From NCBI GenBank assembly GCA_905221605.1, contig CAJNDS010000284.1:126001-177932 (forward strand): a stretch of DNA of 51,932 nt, given 5' to 3'. A program made the translations under genes and the position numbers. Positions within the stretch are counted from its first letter, which is position 1; each line of letters begins with the position of its first letter. This DNA comes from Symbiodinium natans (lineage: Eukaryota; Sar; Dinophyceae; Suessiales; Symbiodiniaceae). Below are positions 18,597 through 26,913 of this stretch, one piece after another. Under the pieces are notes generated by a model that was not told the origin of the DNA, ran no database searches, and saw nothing but the letters and a program-made list of their open reading frames with translations.

Positions 18597-20585
18597 CCGA
18601 CAGGACCTTTTGCCTCCTGACACTGCAGCTCGGTCGGCGAAGTTGTTTTACCTGCTGTCGCAAAGTTTGGCGAAGTGGGAGCGTGGTTTGGAGTTGCTTC
18701 GAAGCTGTAGCAAAAAAAAGGCAGAGTATGTCTGCTACTGGCTACGAGGCAGTTCGCACACTGCACCTCAACTGCTCCATTGTGTCTCGAATGGAAGCCG
18801 TCTACGTGAGAGACGGTTGCATGAAGTTGCCTGCCCAGTGTTCGGGGCTCAAGAAGCCCATGGACATCATCAGACACTTGGAGGACGAAATCGCCAAGGC
18901 GGAGATCAAGTTGAGCAACTTCCCCGAGCTCAAGCTCTCCGAAGCGGATCGCTGTTCCATCCTGCTGCAGGCCGTTTCACATCCGGCGAGACAGTATGTG
19001 GCGCTGCACGGCAACGCCAACAGCTGGAGAGAGCTCACAAAGAGCCTCAAGTATTTCGAAGAACAGCTGAGGATGTGCGACGTGCCGACTGCAGCAAACC
19101 GTGGAATGGACGGCAAGCTTTGCGACCATTGCGGCAAGCATGGTCATGTGGCAAAGGATTGTTGGGTCCGACAGCGTGAAGCTGGTGAAAAGGGCGGCAA
19201 AGGCGGCAAGGGCGGCCAAGGAGAGTCGAAGAGTGGAAAGGGCACTGGTGGCCCTAAAGGACAAAGGTCCCCCACTTCGAAGGGAGCGCCTCGCTCTCCA
19301 ACGCCGGAAGGAAAGCCCAACTCCAAGGGAGAGAAGGGTGAAAAGGGAGAGAAAGGCAAGGACAAGGGCAAGAACAAGAAGAACCGCGCCCGGGCTATGG
19401 GAGAACCAGAGTCCGAGGCGGAAGCATTGTCTACACAGAGTGTGGTGGCGATGCGCTTTGCCCAACGAAGTTCTGAACTGAGCCTTTCTGAGTCGCATGA
19501 GCGTAGGGTAGGTTTTTCACTCGACAAACAACGTTTGGGACCTGTTAGCAATTCTTTGAATGCAGGGGATGTAGAGCGCATCTGCGCCAGCTTCCAGCTA
19601 GAACCGAGAGACGTCTGGTTAGTAGATTCTGGAGCCACGTGTCATGTGGTTTCGTCGGAACACCTCAGCGGATTCAGAGTGGTCAAGAGTCATGAGAGAG
19701 AGGTCACTCTGTACAACGCTTCAGGGGGGAAGATTCCCGTATCGGACGTCGTCGACTTGGAGGTCGTTTTCGGTGATTGTAGCCTTCTCTTGACGGAGGT
19801 TCTCGTTGCGGAAGTTACGTTTAACGCCATTAGTCCCTGGGCGGCGGTGGAGAAAGGGTGGAGAACGTATCTCTACAAAACCGGGTCTAGGTTGTACAAA
19901 GGCAAACGCAACGTGAAACTCGTATCCGCTAATCGGGCTTGGTGGGCTTTGAGCGGGGGTCGCCGCCAGAAAGCGGGGAAAGGTAGTTCTCCGCGCCAGC
20001 CTTCGGGCTCGGACATGGAAATAGACGCGATTACCTGCCTGCAGGACACTGTTGTTAAGCCACAGCCAGGACCGAGCATCCTCAAGAAAGCGACGCCTGG
20101 AGGAAAGAAGGCGGAAGAAGTCGAGAAGCCACAAGGAAGAGAGAGCGGTGATTGCCGGCATGCTTTGCTTGAGACTCCGTTTGCTTTCTTGTTGCGAGGG
20201 CTTAGAGCCGAAGTATCCCCGAAAGTGGTCCCTGAAGTTCCTCAAGAATGCACCGAGAACACCCCGATAGTGCCCGAGAACACCCTGAAAGTGCCCGAAA
20301 TGCCCAAAGAAGTGCCCAAAGAGCAGCCCAAACGAACCCCTCAACTCATTAGGAAGCCTGTTGAAAGGCCCGTGGCATGTTTTGCGGCATGTTCATTGGC
20401 ATGTTTTGTGGCATGTTTACTGGCATGTGGTGCAGCATGTTTTTCGGCATGGTGTTTTGTGCATGAGGGTTTTATTTTAGAGAACGGCGTCTATACGCCA
20501 TGCATTTTGGAAAGCGCTTTTTCGGCGCCCTCCCGTTTTGGACGGTTTGATCTCGAGACCGTGCCTGTTCCTGTAAGTGTTTTGA
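18597..20585 (+). pseudogene. gag C-terminal part, CCHC zinc knuckle and aspartic protease
   Basis: The reading starts in one frame (RQDLLPPDTAARSAKLFYLL, LAKWERGLELL) and moves to the next at an A8 run (18712-18719). It then continues SMSATGYEAVRTLHL, SRMEAVYVRD, DIIRHLEDEIAKAEIKLSNF, typical of gag in dinoflagellate copia elements. The zinc knuckle CDHCGKHGHVAKDC is at 19121-19162. A Gly/Lys/Ser-rich basic linker follows. The protease motif WLVDSGATCHVVS has its Asp codon at 19625, with a later NAISPWAAVEKGW. The tail (about 20260-20585) is a Pro/Glu/Lys repeat followed by the GGCATGT-type repeat. The 8-A run could be a site of slippage or a mutation. Confidence 0.7.
20371..20452 (+). repeat. 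GGCATGTTTT-type repeat cluster 1
   Basis: Seven spaced copies of (T/C/A)GGCATGT or GCATGT in 80 bp, just before the embedded 615-aa ORF. Related clusters lie at 22541-22602 and 23041-23080, after that ORF. In the protease frame they read as Ala-Cys repeats. Confidence 0.65.
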
Positions 20586-22433
20586 ATGGGTGCGCATCTT
20601 GCAATGGGGCCTCTCGGGGGGCAATCCAGCGCTCCAAGGCGCTTTGCGGAGAGCCCGACGCCAGCCCGTTCTCCAACGGAAGAATTTTACCAAGAAGAGA
20701 TGCGCGAGGCCGAGAATCAGGCCGAAGAGGTGGAGCGGATGGCAGCTGCAGAGGAGGAACAAAGAAGGGCTTTAAATGCCCCATTGGTTGCTCATGTTGC
20801 CACCGACGACGAGCCTCGGAGCGAGGAGCCACCGGTCGTCCTCGATGCTCTACAAGTTGCTCGTATGGTTCCAGACAACGAGGAAGAGGGATTCGAGGAG
20901 GAGAGCGAATCGGATGCTTCTCCGTTGACGATGGAGGAACAAAGGGCTTTGATGGACGAGGCCATCACCAGGGCACGACGAATGTTGTGCGATGTCTCTG
21001 TCTCGGTGGAGGCGGGGACGGAACCTCCTCCAAGTTTCAAGCCTCTGGAAACCGAGTCCTGGGGTACTTGGACCGCTGGGCCGACTCGAAAAGAGTTATT
21101 CCTGAAGTGGGAGGCCGCTATCTATGCCGATGCTGGGCAATACGATGTGTGGGAAAGTCACCACAGGATGGGCGAACCCATCCCTTTGTGTCGGGACTGC
21201 CTAGGGCACCCGATCAATATGCTCAGCAAGGTGGCCCACGACCCCGACTACCTTCCCAAGTACTGCACCGGTGGGGCTTTGCCGGCAATGGACTTGGAGC
21301 CGGATCAGGTCGAGTGTGTCCCGGTTTGCCCTGGATACGTTTCGATGAATTCGTGCTCGTGGGCCCATGGAATTATACCCCCGGAACGGTGCTACATCCT
21401 ACAAGAGCCCAAAGATCTGGAAAGATACTTTGGTCCAAAACGCTTCGCGGAGGTAGAAATCCTCACGACAGAGCTCTTGGATGCCCATTACAAGATTTTG
21501 GACGAGCTCAACGAGGCCGAAAGTCTTCGAGGATTCGGTGTCACGGAGGGGATGGTGAGCAAGGCCCTCGAAGAGGTGTCTTCCTCACTTACCAGTGGTG
21601 CCTCATTCCACCCTCATGTTCGGCCGAATTCCAATGTGCATACGCTCATTTACAAGTGCCTGCTTCGAGCAGCGCGGGTGCTTCGTGTGCACAGCATTCA
21701 CAGCCATCAGTACTACGACATCGAGGCTACCCTTTTGGCGCCACCAGATGGAGTACAAGGATGGCACGTGGATGTGTGTTGGGATCTTCTGGGTCGACAG
21801 CTTCGAAGCAGGGCCCTCGAGTTCCACACGATGGCCGAAGATCGTCGAGCAAAGCGTGCTCAACGTCCAAAGGCGCGACCTGCGCCACCACCGATCGAAG
21901 AAGATCCTACCTCGGAAGAGGAAGAGGACGTCGATTCGTCCATCCTCAAGGAATACACCGAGCTGGGGTGGTACGTGCAGAAGGTGCTCGAGGAAATTCG
22001 TGGTGGAAATTTGGCGCCATCTCCGAAGATCTACTTGGAAGGCCAAATGGTGGATGCCCCCTCGACTTATGGAGGTTCACAGAGGCCGGCGGAACCACCT
22101 TCACCGGCAATGTTGCCGACGGAGCCGCCTTCACCATCGGGAGTTTTGGCCCCAACGGAACCACCATCACCCGCGGAATCCATGGTGCCACCTCCTCCAC
22201 CAGTTCCTCGGTTCAAAATGCCTCAAAGGCCTCCACGTCCTTTGAGCGGAGAAGGGAACTATTCGGTGTGGGATCTCCTAAACACGCCTGTGGAGCCTCC
22301 ATCGCCAATGTCCCCGGTGCCCACGGAGGTAGCGGATCGCGGCCGTTCCAGAAGCCCACGAAGGCTGCGACATTCGGATGTAGTAAGCGAGGCAAGGGCC
22401 GCTATAAGCGAGGCCGAAGCCGCTCTTCGCTAA
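20586..22433 (+). CDS. Unrecognised 615-aa protein embedded in the copia-like element
   Basis: Starts MGAHLAMGPLGGQ and ends SEAEAALR. N-terminal part: acidic coiled-coil-like helix (EEFYQEEMREAENQAEEVER). Middle: globular, with CRDCLGHPINML, KYCTGGALPAMDLEPDQVEC and WAHGIIPPERCYILQEP. C-terminal third: acidic run, Pro-rich repeats (three PTEPPSP-like units) and an SR-type patch (RGRSRSPRR). It is +1 relative to the gag-protease and integrase frames. The polyprotein frame also stays open across all 1.85 kb, but its translation there is Gly/Arg/Ser-rich nonsense. I do not recognise the family. It could be a captured host gene or a lineage-specific accessory ORF. Confidence 0.6.
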   Translation: MGAHLAMGPLGGQSSAPRRFAESPTPARSPTEEFYQEEMREAENQAEEVERMAAAEEEQRRALNAPLVAHVATDDEPRSEEPPVVLDALQVARMVPDNEEEGFEEESESDASPLTMEEQRALMDEAITRARRMLCDVSVSVEAGTEPPPSFKPLETESWGTWTAGPTRKELFLKWEAAIYADAGQYDVWESHHRMGEPIPLCRDCLGHPINMLSKVAHDPDYLPKYCTGGALPAMDLEPDQVECVPVCPGYVSMNSCSWAHGIIPPERCYILQEPKDLERYFGPKRFAEVEILTTELLDAHYKILDELNEAESLRGFGVTEGMVSKALEEVSSSLTSGASFHPHVRPNSNVHTLIYKCLLRAARVLRVHSIHSHQYYDIEATLLAPPDGVQGWHVDVCWDLLGRQLRSRALEFHTMAEDRRAKRAQRPKARPAPPPIEEDPTSEEEEDVDSSILKEYTELGWYVQKVLEEIRGGNLAPSPKIYLEGQMVDAPSTYGGSQRPAEPPSPAMLPTEPPSPSGVLAPTEPPSPAESMVPPPPPVPRFKMPQRPPRPLSGEGNYSVWDLLNTPVEPPSPMSPVPTEVADRGRSRSPRRLRHSDVVSEARAAISEAEAALR

Positions 22434-22436
22434 AAG

Positions 22437-24865
22437 CGAAAATGAGGCAATGCTCTTCCGTTGCGCCGCATCGTTGTTTTGCGCCCCGACAAGCAAAAAG
22501 AGAGCCGGCTCGGAGACACGAGCAAGTAGGTCATTTTGAGTGGCATGAAAATTTGGCATGTTGTGGCTTGAGCTTGGCATGTTTGACTTGTCGTGGCATG
22601 GAAACATTTTGGCTTGGAAACATTAGCCTTGAGGCCCCAGAAGTTAAAAAGCATCTAGTGGTAGGACCCCTAGGAGAAATTGGAGGCTCAAAGCCCCGAG
22701 TAGAAAGAACCCCTTTCCGCCTTCACGCCAGGCGGTCCGCTAAAATTCCAGGATTAGTCATCGACGTCGCGATGGTGTTCATCATCCTGATCTTCAGTGC
22801 CTTGGTTGGGGTCGGTGTTTCGGGTCTTTGGAAATTGCTCGAAAAGGTTTGTCAGAGAGGCTCCAAGAGAGCACCTGAGATGAGTAGAATAAAGCCCCGA
22901 AAAGGAGGATGTTGGATTCGTATTCGCACCCGAAAATGCTTCAAGCGTGTTTGCGTAGAACGAATCTTGTTGGTTGGTAGAAAAAGCCCAAAAGCCCCAA
23001 CTAAGGGAAAGCCCAAAACCTTAAAGTTGTTGGCTTGTTTGTGGCATGTTTTGGCATGTTGTCTTGATGTGGCATGCTTGGTGTTGAAGGGAAATGATGA
23101 GAGAGTGCCGGAAGGAGGCTTAAAGCAGCCAGTGACTGGGCATCTGCGGATGCTCAGAGGGCTGCCCCTTCCAAGAAGTGGCACATGCTCTGATCCCTTG
23201 ATCTTGGATCGTGATGATGTTGAAACGTCGTTTTCGTTAAACCAACCGAATCGTTCCCCACAAAACCCGGAACAACCTCCTGAAGCCCCAATTCCACAAG
23301 GAGAGGAGATTGAAGAAAGGATCCCGTTGCGTAGCCACGCACTCCAGGTACATCGATCCCGAGGTCATTTTCCCTATGATGTAGACTGCGAAAGCTGCTG
23401 CTCTAGCAAAGGCAAAGTCCCAGCCAGGAGACTGAAGAGGCAGCTACAGAAGGAGAATCAAACCATTGGGGTCGATTTCTATTATTTTGGGAAACTGAGG
23501 GTTCTTCTTCTTGTACATGTTGCGTCCCGGTACTCAGTGTCTATCCCCGCCATGGAAGTACACGACCCGAACGTGTTATTCAATATCGATCGGTTTATCC
23601 GCGAAATTGGATTGCACCAAAAGACTTTAACGTTTCGGTGCGACAACGAACAGGGTCTGATATCCATGTGCGAGAGGGTCGCGGCGCAGAGGCGCGAGAA
23701 CCCTACGATGGTAGATGTTGTGCCAGGATACCGTCCGCAGTCTAAAGGTGCTGTGGAAAGGCAGGTCTCTGCAATGAAGCAGGGATTTTGGTCGATATGG
23801 CTCGACCTAGAGGCGGAAGTAAAGCGTCGACGACCTGCTGAAGAAGGTGGTGCCGCTTGGCAGTTACCTTTAGGTGGAATGTTGTGGCAGACTTGTTTGC
23901 TGTATGCTGCACGCAGTGTCAACTTGTGGAACTTTGACAGCAACAACAGTACCACAGCAACAGACAGGTTGCACGAGGAAATAGTCCAAAGGACTAGGAC
24001 GCTTCCCTTCGGTTGTTCTGCGCAGGCCAAAGTTGGCGGTTCCAAACGACATCTAGAAAAGTTCCGGGGAGCCAAGACGGTTCGAGTGAGCTATCTGGGC
24101 CCCGTCCATCCTAGAGGTGGAGGTGTGTATGGAACTGTCATTGGAGGAGATGGAGAGATTGAGGTCTTTCCAGCGTGTCGTGGGATCTTTGAACGGGACG
24201 AACCCACGTACGACAGCCCAACGTTGGAGCTGTTAGCTAAAGCTAATCCTCTTGTGCTTGATACGCAGGACCCCGAAAAGCCTTTGCTGTTTGAACCGCC
24301 TGCGGAACCCATTGTTCCAAAAGAAGAGGAAATCGAAGCCCCAGAGGACGAAGAAATGATCCCGGAATTTGTCCAGGACTACGAGCCCACGGAACTGGGC
24401 TCTGAGGGTCATGAGGGGGTAGCCGGGGGTGACCTCCCGGAGCCCGACATGGAGGACATGGAGATTGATTGGCTTACGGATCATCATCTTCAGAAGTTAG
24501 GTGAAGGACCTGACTGCCGCGCTGGGAGCAGCCAAGCGGCGTCTTCCTTTGAGCTTAAGTTTGGAGGGAGTAGAAGTTGTTGTCAGGTCCCACAACAAGC
24601 CGTGTCAGAGACCTCTGGTGAGCGGTTATATCCCAAACTCCTCTACCTGTCCATAGTGCACATAGAGTTGATAGCTGTGTTTCTCCGACAACTAGTCGAC
24701 GAGGAAAGATTGACGCTGGAGTATATACCGGGGAAACTCAACCCCGCAGATGCTCTAACGAAGTCTCCAGCTGCGGAGAATTTGGTCAGTCTTTGTGGGC
24801 CGCTGGCCTCATTATCGAGCCAGAATCGTGGTCGTCGATATCCGAAGAAAACGTCAAAGAAGTAA
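22437..24865 (+). pseudogene. copia-type integrase with RNase H C-terminus; RT deleted
   Basis: The first part contains the GGCATG repeats and a strongly hydrophobic segment (VAMVFIILIFSALVGVGVSGL, about 22769-22831). The integrase follows: zinc-type HRSRGHFPYDVDCESC (about 23350-23400), then catalytic residues Asp (GVDFYYF, codon 23474), Asp (RCDNEQG, 23642) and Glu (KGAVERQ, 23756). After the integrase there is an acidic linker (to about 24480). No RT motifs (no YVDD) are present, and the reading jumps to the end of RNase H (HIELIAVFLRQLVDEERLTL, YIPGKLNPADALTKSP, to about 24775). The polyprotein is therefore internally deleted by roughly an RT plus most of RNase H. Confidence 0.75.
22541..22602 (+). 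repeat. GGCATGTTTT-type repeat cluster 2
   Basis: Four TGGCATG copies, two carrying the longer TTGGCATGTT form. Cluster 3 at 23041-23080 has three more. Confidence 0.6.
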
Positions 24866-25587
24866 GAAATGAGCCCAATATCACTGAGGAAGTATCTTCG
24901 AACGCAGTAAGGTCCTCTCCGCTGGAGGTTCCCAGCTCCAGAACGACGAGCGACACTGTTCCTTTAGCGAGAGCTTGTGCTCTAGAGAAAGGCATAGCGT
25001 ACTGCGGAGTGACTCGGGAAATCAATCTTCTGAGTAGGAACATCTTTCTTGTCCTGAAAGAGGTCTTAAGAGTCCTGAAACAGGGAAAGGTCCGTGTCTT
25101 TGCGCCTTTGCCTACGCTTTGCAGCTCAGGCTGCCCCTTGAGGTACCTACGTTTTCGCAAGCGACGAGGTCTGGAACTTTGGCGGAAGACGATAAAGACC
25201 CACAAGAGTCACTGGAGACTAATAGGGAAGCTCTTCGGCCCCTATGCCTCGAACGAGGGTTTGCTGTTAACCCACGAATGGCCTGGGAGGTCCTCTTTGT
25301 GGAAGGAAACGGTGTTTCTAGAAGTCTCTAAAGGCCTTGGTCTGACGCAAGGACGTCTAGTAGATAGGTGCTGCTTCGAGAAGAGAGAGAAGACTTGGAA
25401 GAGATGTTGGTTCGCTGCTCATAGTGCTGCCTGCGTTTGGGAGCTGTCTTTGTACGTTTGCGCAGGAAGCTACGAAAACTCGAAGAGTGCGTCTCTGAAG
25501 GAGTCTAGGACCTACCCGGAAGAGCTTGGAAAGGCTCTTGTCAGGATTGGAAAGAAGATCCTGAAGCAGGAGGAAAGAAAGGACTGA
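24793..25587 (+). CDS. 264-aa terminal ORF of the copia-like element
   Basis: Overlaps the end of the previous frame by about 70 bp. It contains GVTREINLLSRNIFLVLKEVLR, a strand-plus-loop CSSGCPLRYL, ELWRKTIKTHKSHWRLIGKL and LTHEWPGRSSLWKETVFLEVSKGLGL. I have seen similar downstream ORFs with a TPCSSGSPL-type motif and an E-P-type strand in dinoflagellate copia elements. A methyltransferase-like fold is possible but unproven. The first ~60 residues may be read-through of the polyprotein region. Confidence 0.5.
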   Translation: MWAAGLIIEPESWSSISEENVKEVRNEPNITEEVSSNAVRSSPLEVPSSRTTSDTVPLARACALEKGIAYCGVTREINLLSRNIFLVLKEVLRVLKQGKVRVFAPLPTLCSSGCPLRYLRFRKRRGLELWRKTIKTHKSHWRLIGKLFGPYASNEGLLLTHEWPGRSSLWKETVFLEVSKGLGLTQGRLVDRCCFEKREKTWKRCWFAAHSAACVWELSLYVCAGSYENSKSASLKESRTYPEELGKALVRIGKKILKQEERKD

Positions 25588-25612
25588 CAGGAACTACCCA
25601 AGGACCATCTGT

Positions 25613-25628
25613 GCCATTTTGGCTCAAG
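25613..25628 (+). other. Dinoflagellate spliced-leader relic
   Basis: GCCATTTTGGCTCAAG equals the last 16 nt of the 22-nt dinoflagellate spliced leader (DCCGTAGCC...CTCAAG). Genomic relics of this leader are known to mark reinsertion of trans-spliced cDNA. Here it stands at the 5' end of a LINE. Confidence 0.85.
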
Positions 25629-25869
25629 TTTTACTGCTCAAGGCATTTTGCCTGTGTTGTGGTAGGGAGCTTTCTGTGAAACTGAGGCTTTTGTCCTGAA
25701 CTCTGTGGGGTAACAGGCCTTTCCTCAAATCCCAGGTTGAGCCTCTCGAGCCATAGCATCTGAGCAGCAGAGGGGATTCGGCAAATCCACACACTTGTGG
25801 TGAGGCTTGGGTGTCCCAGCCTAACCCAGTGATTCGTGGTGTGGTGTTGTTCTTGAGTCAATTGCAGTC

Positions 25870-26811
25870 ATGCCACGCTCTCGAAGTTACACTGTCTGTC
25901 AGTTCTGCAATGACTCCTGGATTTACAACCACAAAATCAAGCACCGCCCGTTTTGCAGATGTGGGCAGCCATGGCCCTTGCAGCAAGTGAGCTACAGCCA
26001 GGACTCGTCTCCTGGGCAGCCCCAATGGTCCCCCAATCGGACTGTTTTTGCAAAGCCAACCAAGCCTGGGAAAACCCAGCCCCACAAGGGTTTTAAGGGT
26101 GCCCAGGTCCTTGGTGAGCATTGGGACTCCTTGCCTGATGCAGTACAGAGTGTGCTCCGAAAGAATGGGTTGGCCCCATCGCAGCCCGCTGAACAAGAAG
26201 ATCCGCTGATCAAACTGTTGCAGCAGCACAAGCATGCTTTGCCGGACCAGATCAAGGCAGAGCTTGACAAGAGGGACCCTGAGCCTTTTGAAGTTGCCCT
26301 TGCTGCCCAAGATGCTTTCAAGACTGCAGTGGGAAAGCTGAGGGAATTGGGCAACAGGAAGCTGCTTTTGCAGCAACGCATTGACAATGCAAAGGCCGCA
26401 TTCACGGCATTGCTTTCGCAGATGCAAAACTTGCAGGCGGAAATCAAGGAAGCTGAGCAGAAAGTTGAAAAAGTTGGGGGAGACTACCACGAGAAAGTCC
26501 TCAAGACGGACGACGAAGCCGATCCTATGGATGTGGAAGCTGTGTTGGGTCAGCTTGGTGTCCAGCTGACCCAGGAGCAGCAGGCTACTTGGAAAGCCAT
26601 TCAAGCCGAGCATGCATCCAAGCGCCGCAAAGCCGAGGCTATGGAATCTCCGCCAGGCCTTGGGCTAGGAGATATGCTGGGTGCTGGGGCTCCAACTAAG
26701 CCGCTGGTCTCCCCACAAAAGCTTGGCCCCGCTGAAAATCCCCATCAAAAGCATGAGAGAAGCCGTTCCCCCAAGGAGAGGGAAGGGAAGGATGGAGAAT
26801 CTGAAAAGTAG
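25870..26811 (+). CDS. LINE unit 1 ORF1: zinc-ribbon/coiled-coil protein
   Basis: 313 aa. The N-terminus has CQFC at residues 10-13 and CRCG about 17 residues later, a likely zinc ribbon (VCQFCNDSWIYNHKIKHRPFCRCG). Residues ~95-220 are charged and helical (ELRELGNRKLLLQQRIDNAK, LQAEIKEAEQKVEKV), suggesting a coiled coil. The C-terminus is SR/basic (HERSRSPKERE). LINE ORF1 proteins usually bind element RNA and multimerise; that role is inferred from position and architecture. The unit 2 counterpart has the same zinc spacing style. The start is the first ATG after the 240-nt leader. Confidence 0.75.
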   Translation: MPRSRSYTVCQFCNDSWIYNHKIKHRPFCRCGQPWPLQQVSYSQDSSPGQPQWSPNRTVFAKPTKPGKTQPHKGFKGAQVLGEHWDSLPDAVQSVLRKNGLAPSQPAEQEDPLIKLLQQHKHALPDQIKAELDKRDPEPFEVALAAQDAFKTAVGKLRELGNRKLLLQQRIDNAKAAFTALLSQMQNLQAEIKEAEQKVEKVGGDYHEKVLKTDDEADPMDVEAVLGQLGVQLTQEQQATWKAIQAEHASKRRKAEAMESPPGLGLGDMLGAGAPTKPLVSPQKLGPAENPHQKHERSRSPKEREGKDGESEK

Positions 26812-26913
26812 GAAAGGGGCCGAACTGAGGAGGCTGGGATTGCTGCAGGCCCGCCACCTCGGTGTTATGGCCACACACCTGCGCAACTTGACTCTCCGAC
26901 TGCGCCTGGGCTT

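Larger units (their letters stand above)
17961..25590 (+). mobile_element. Rearranged, defective Ty1/copia-like retrotransposon
   Basis: The order of domains is gag, CCHC knuckle, aspartic protease (DSGA), unrelated ORF, HHCC zinc and DDE integrase, last part of RNase H, and a terminal ORF. Protease-integrase-RNase H is the copia order. The element has an inverted gag segment (18180-18589), a homopolymer frameshift (18712-18719), a foreign 1.85-kb ORF and a missing RT. LTRs could not be located, so the ends given are those of coding evidence. It lies immediately upstream of the LINE array. Confidence 0.75.

Noticed and set aside
18257-24865. A single 2202-codon protein
   Set aside because: The first ~450 bp lie over the inverted gag piece and 20586-22433 is an off-frame reading of the 615-aa ORF. 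Only 18720-20585 and 22437-24865 carry copia domains.
17000-25700. LTRs of the copia-like element
   Set aside because: I looked for a direct repeat on both sides of the coding region and found none that I could support by eye.
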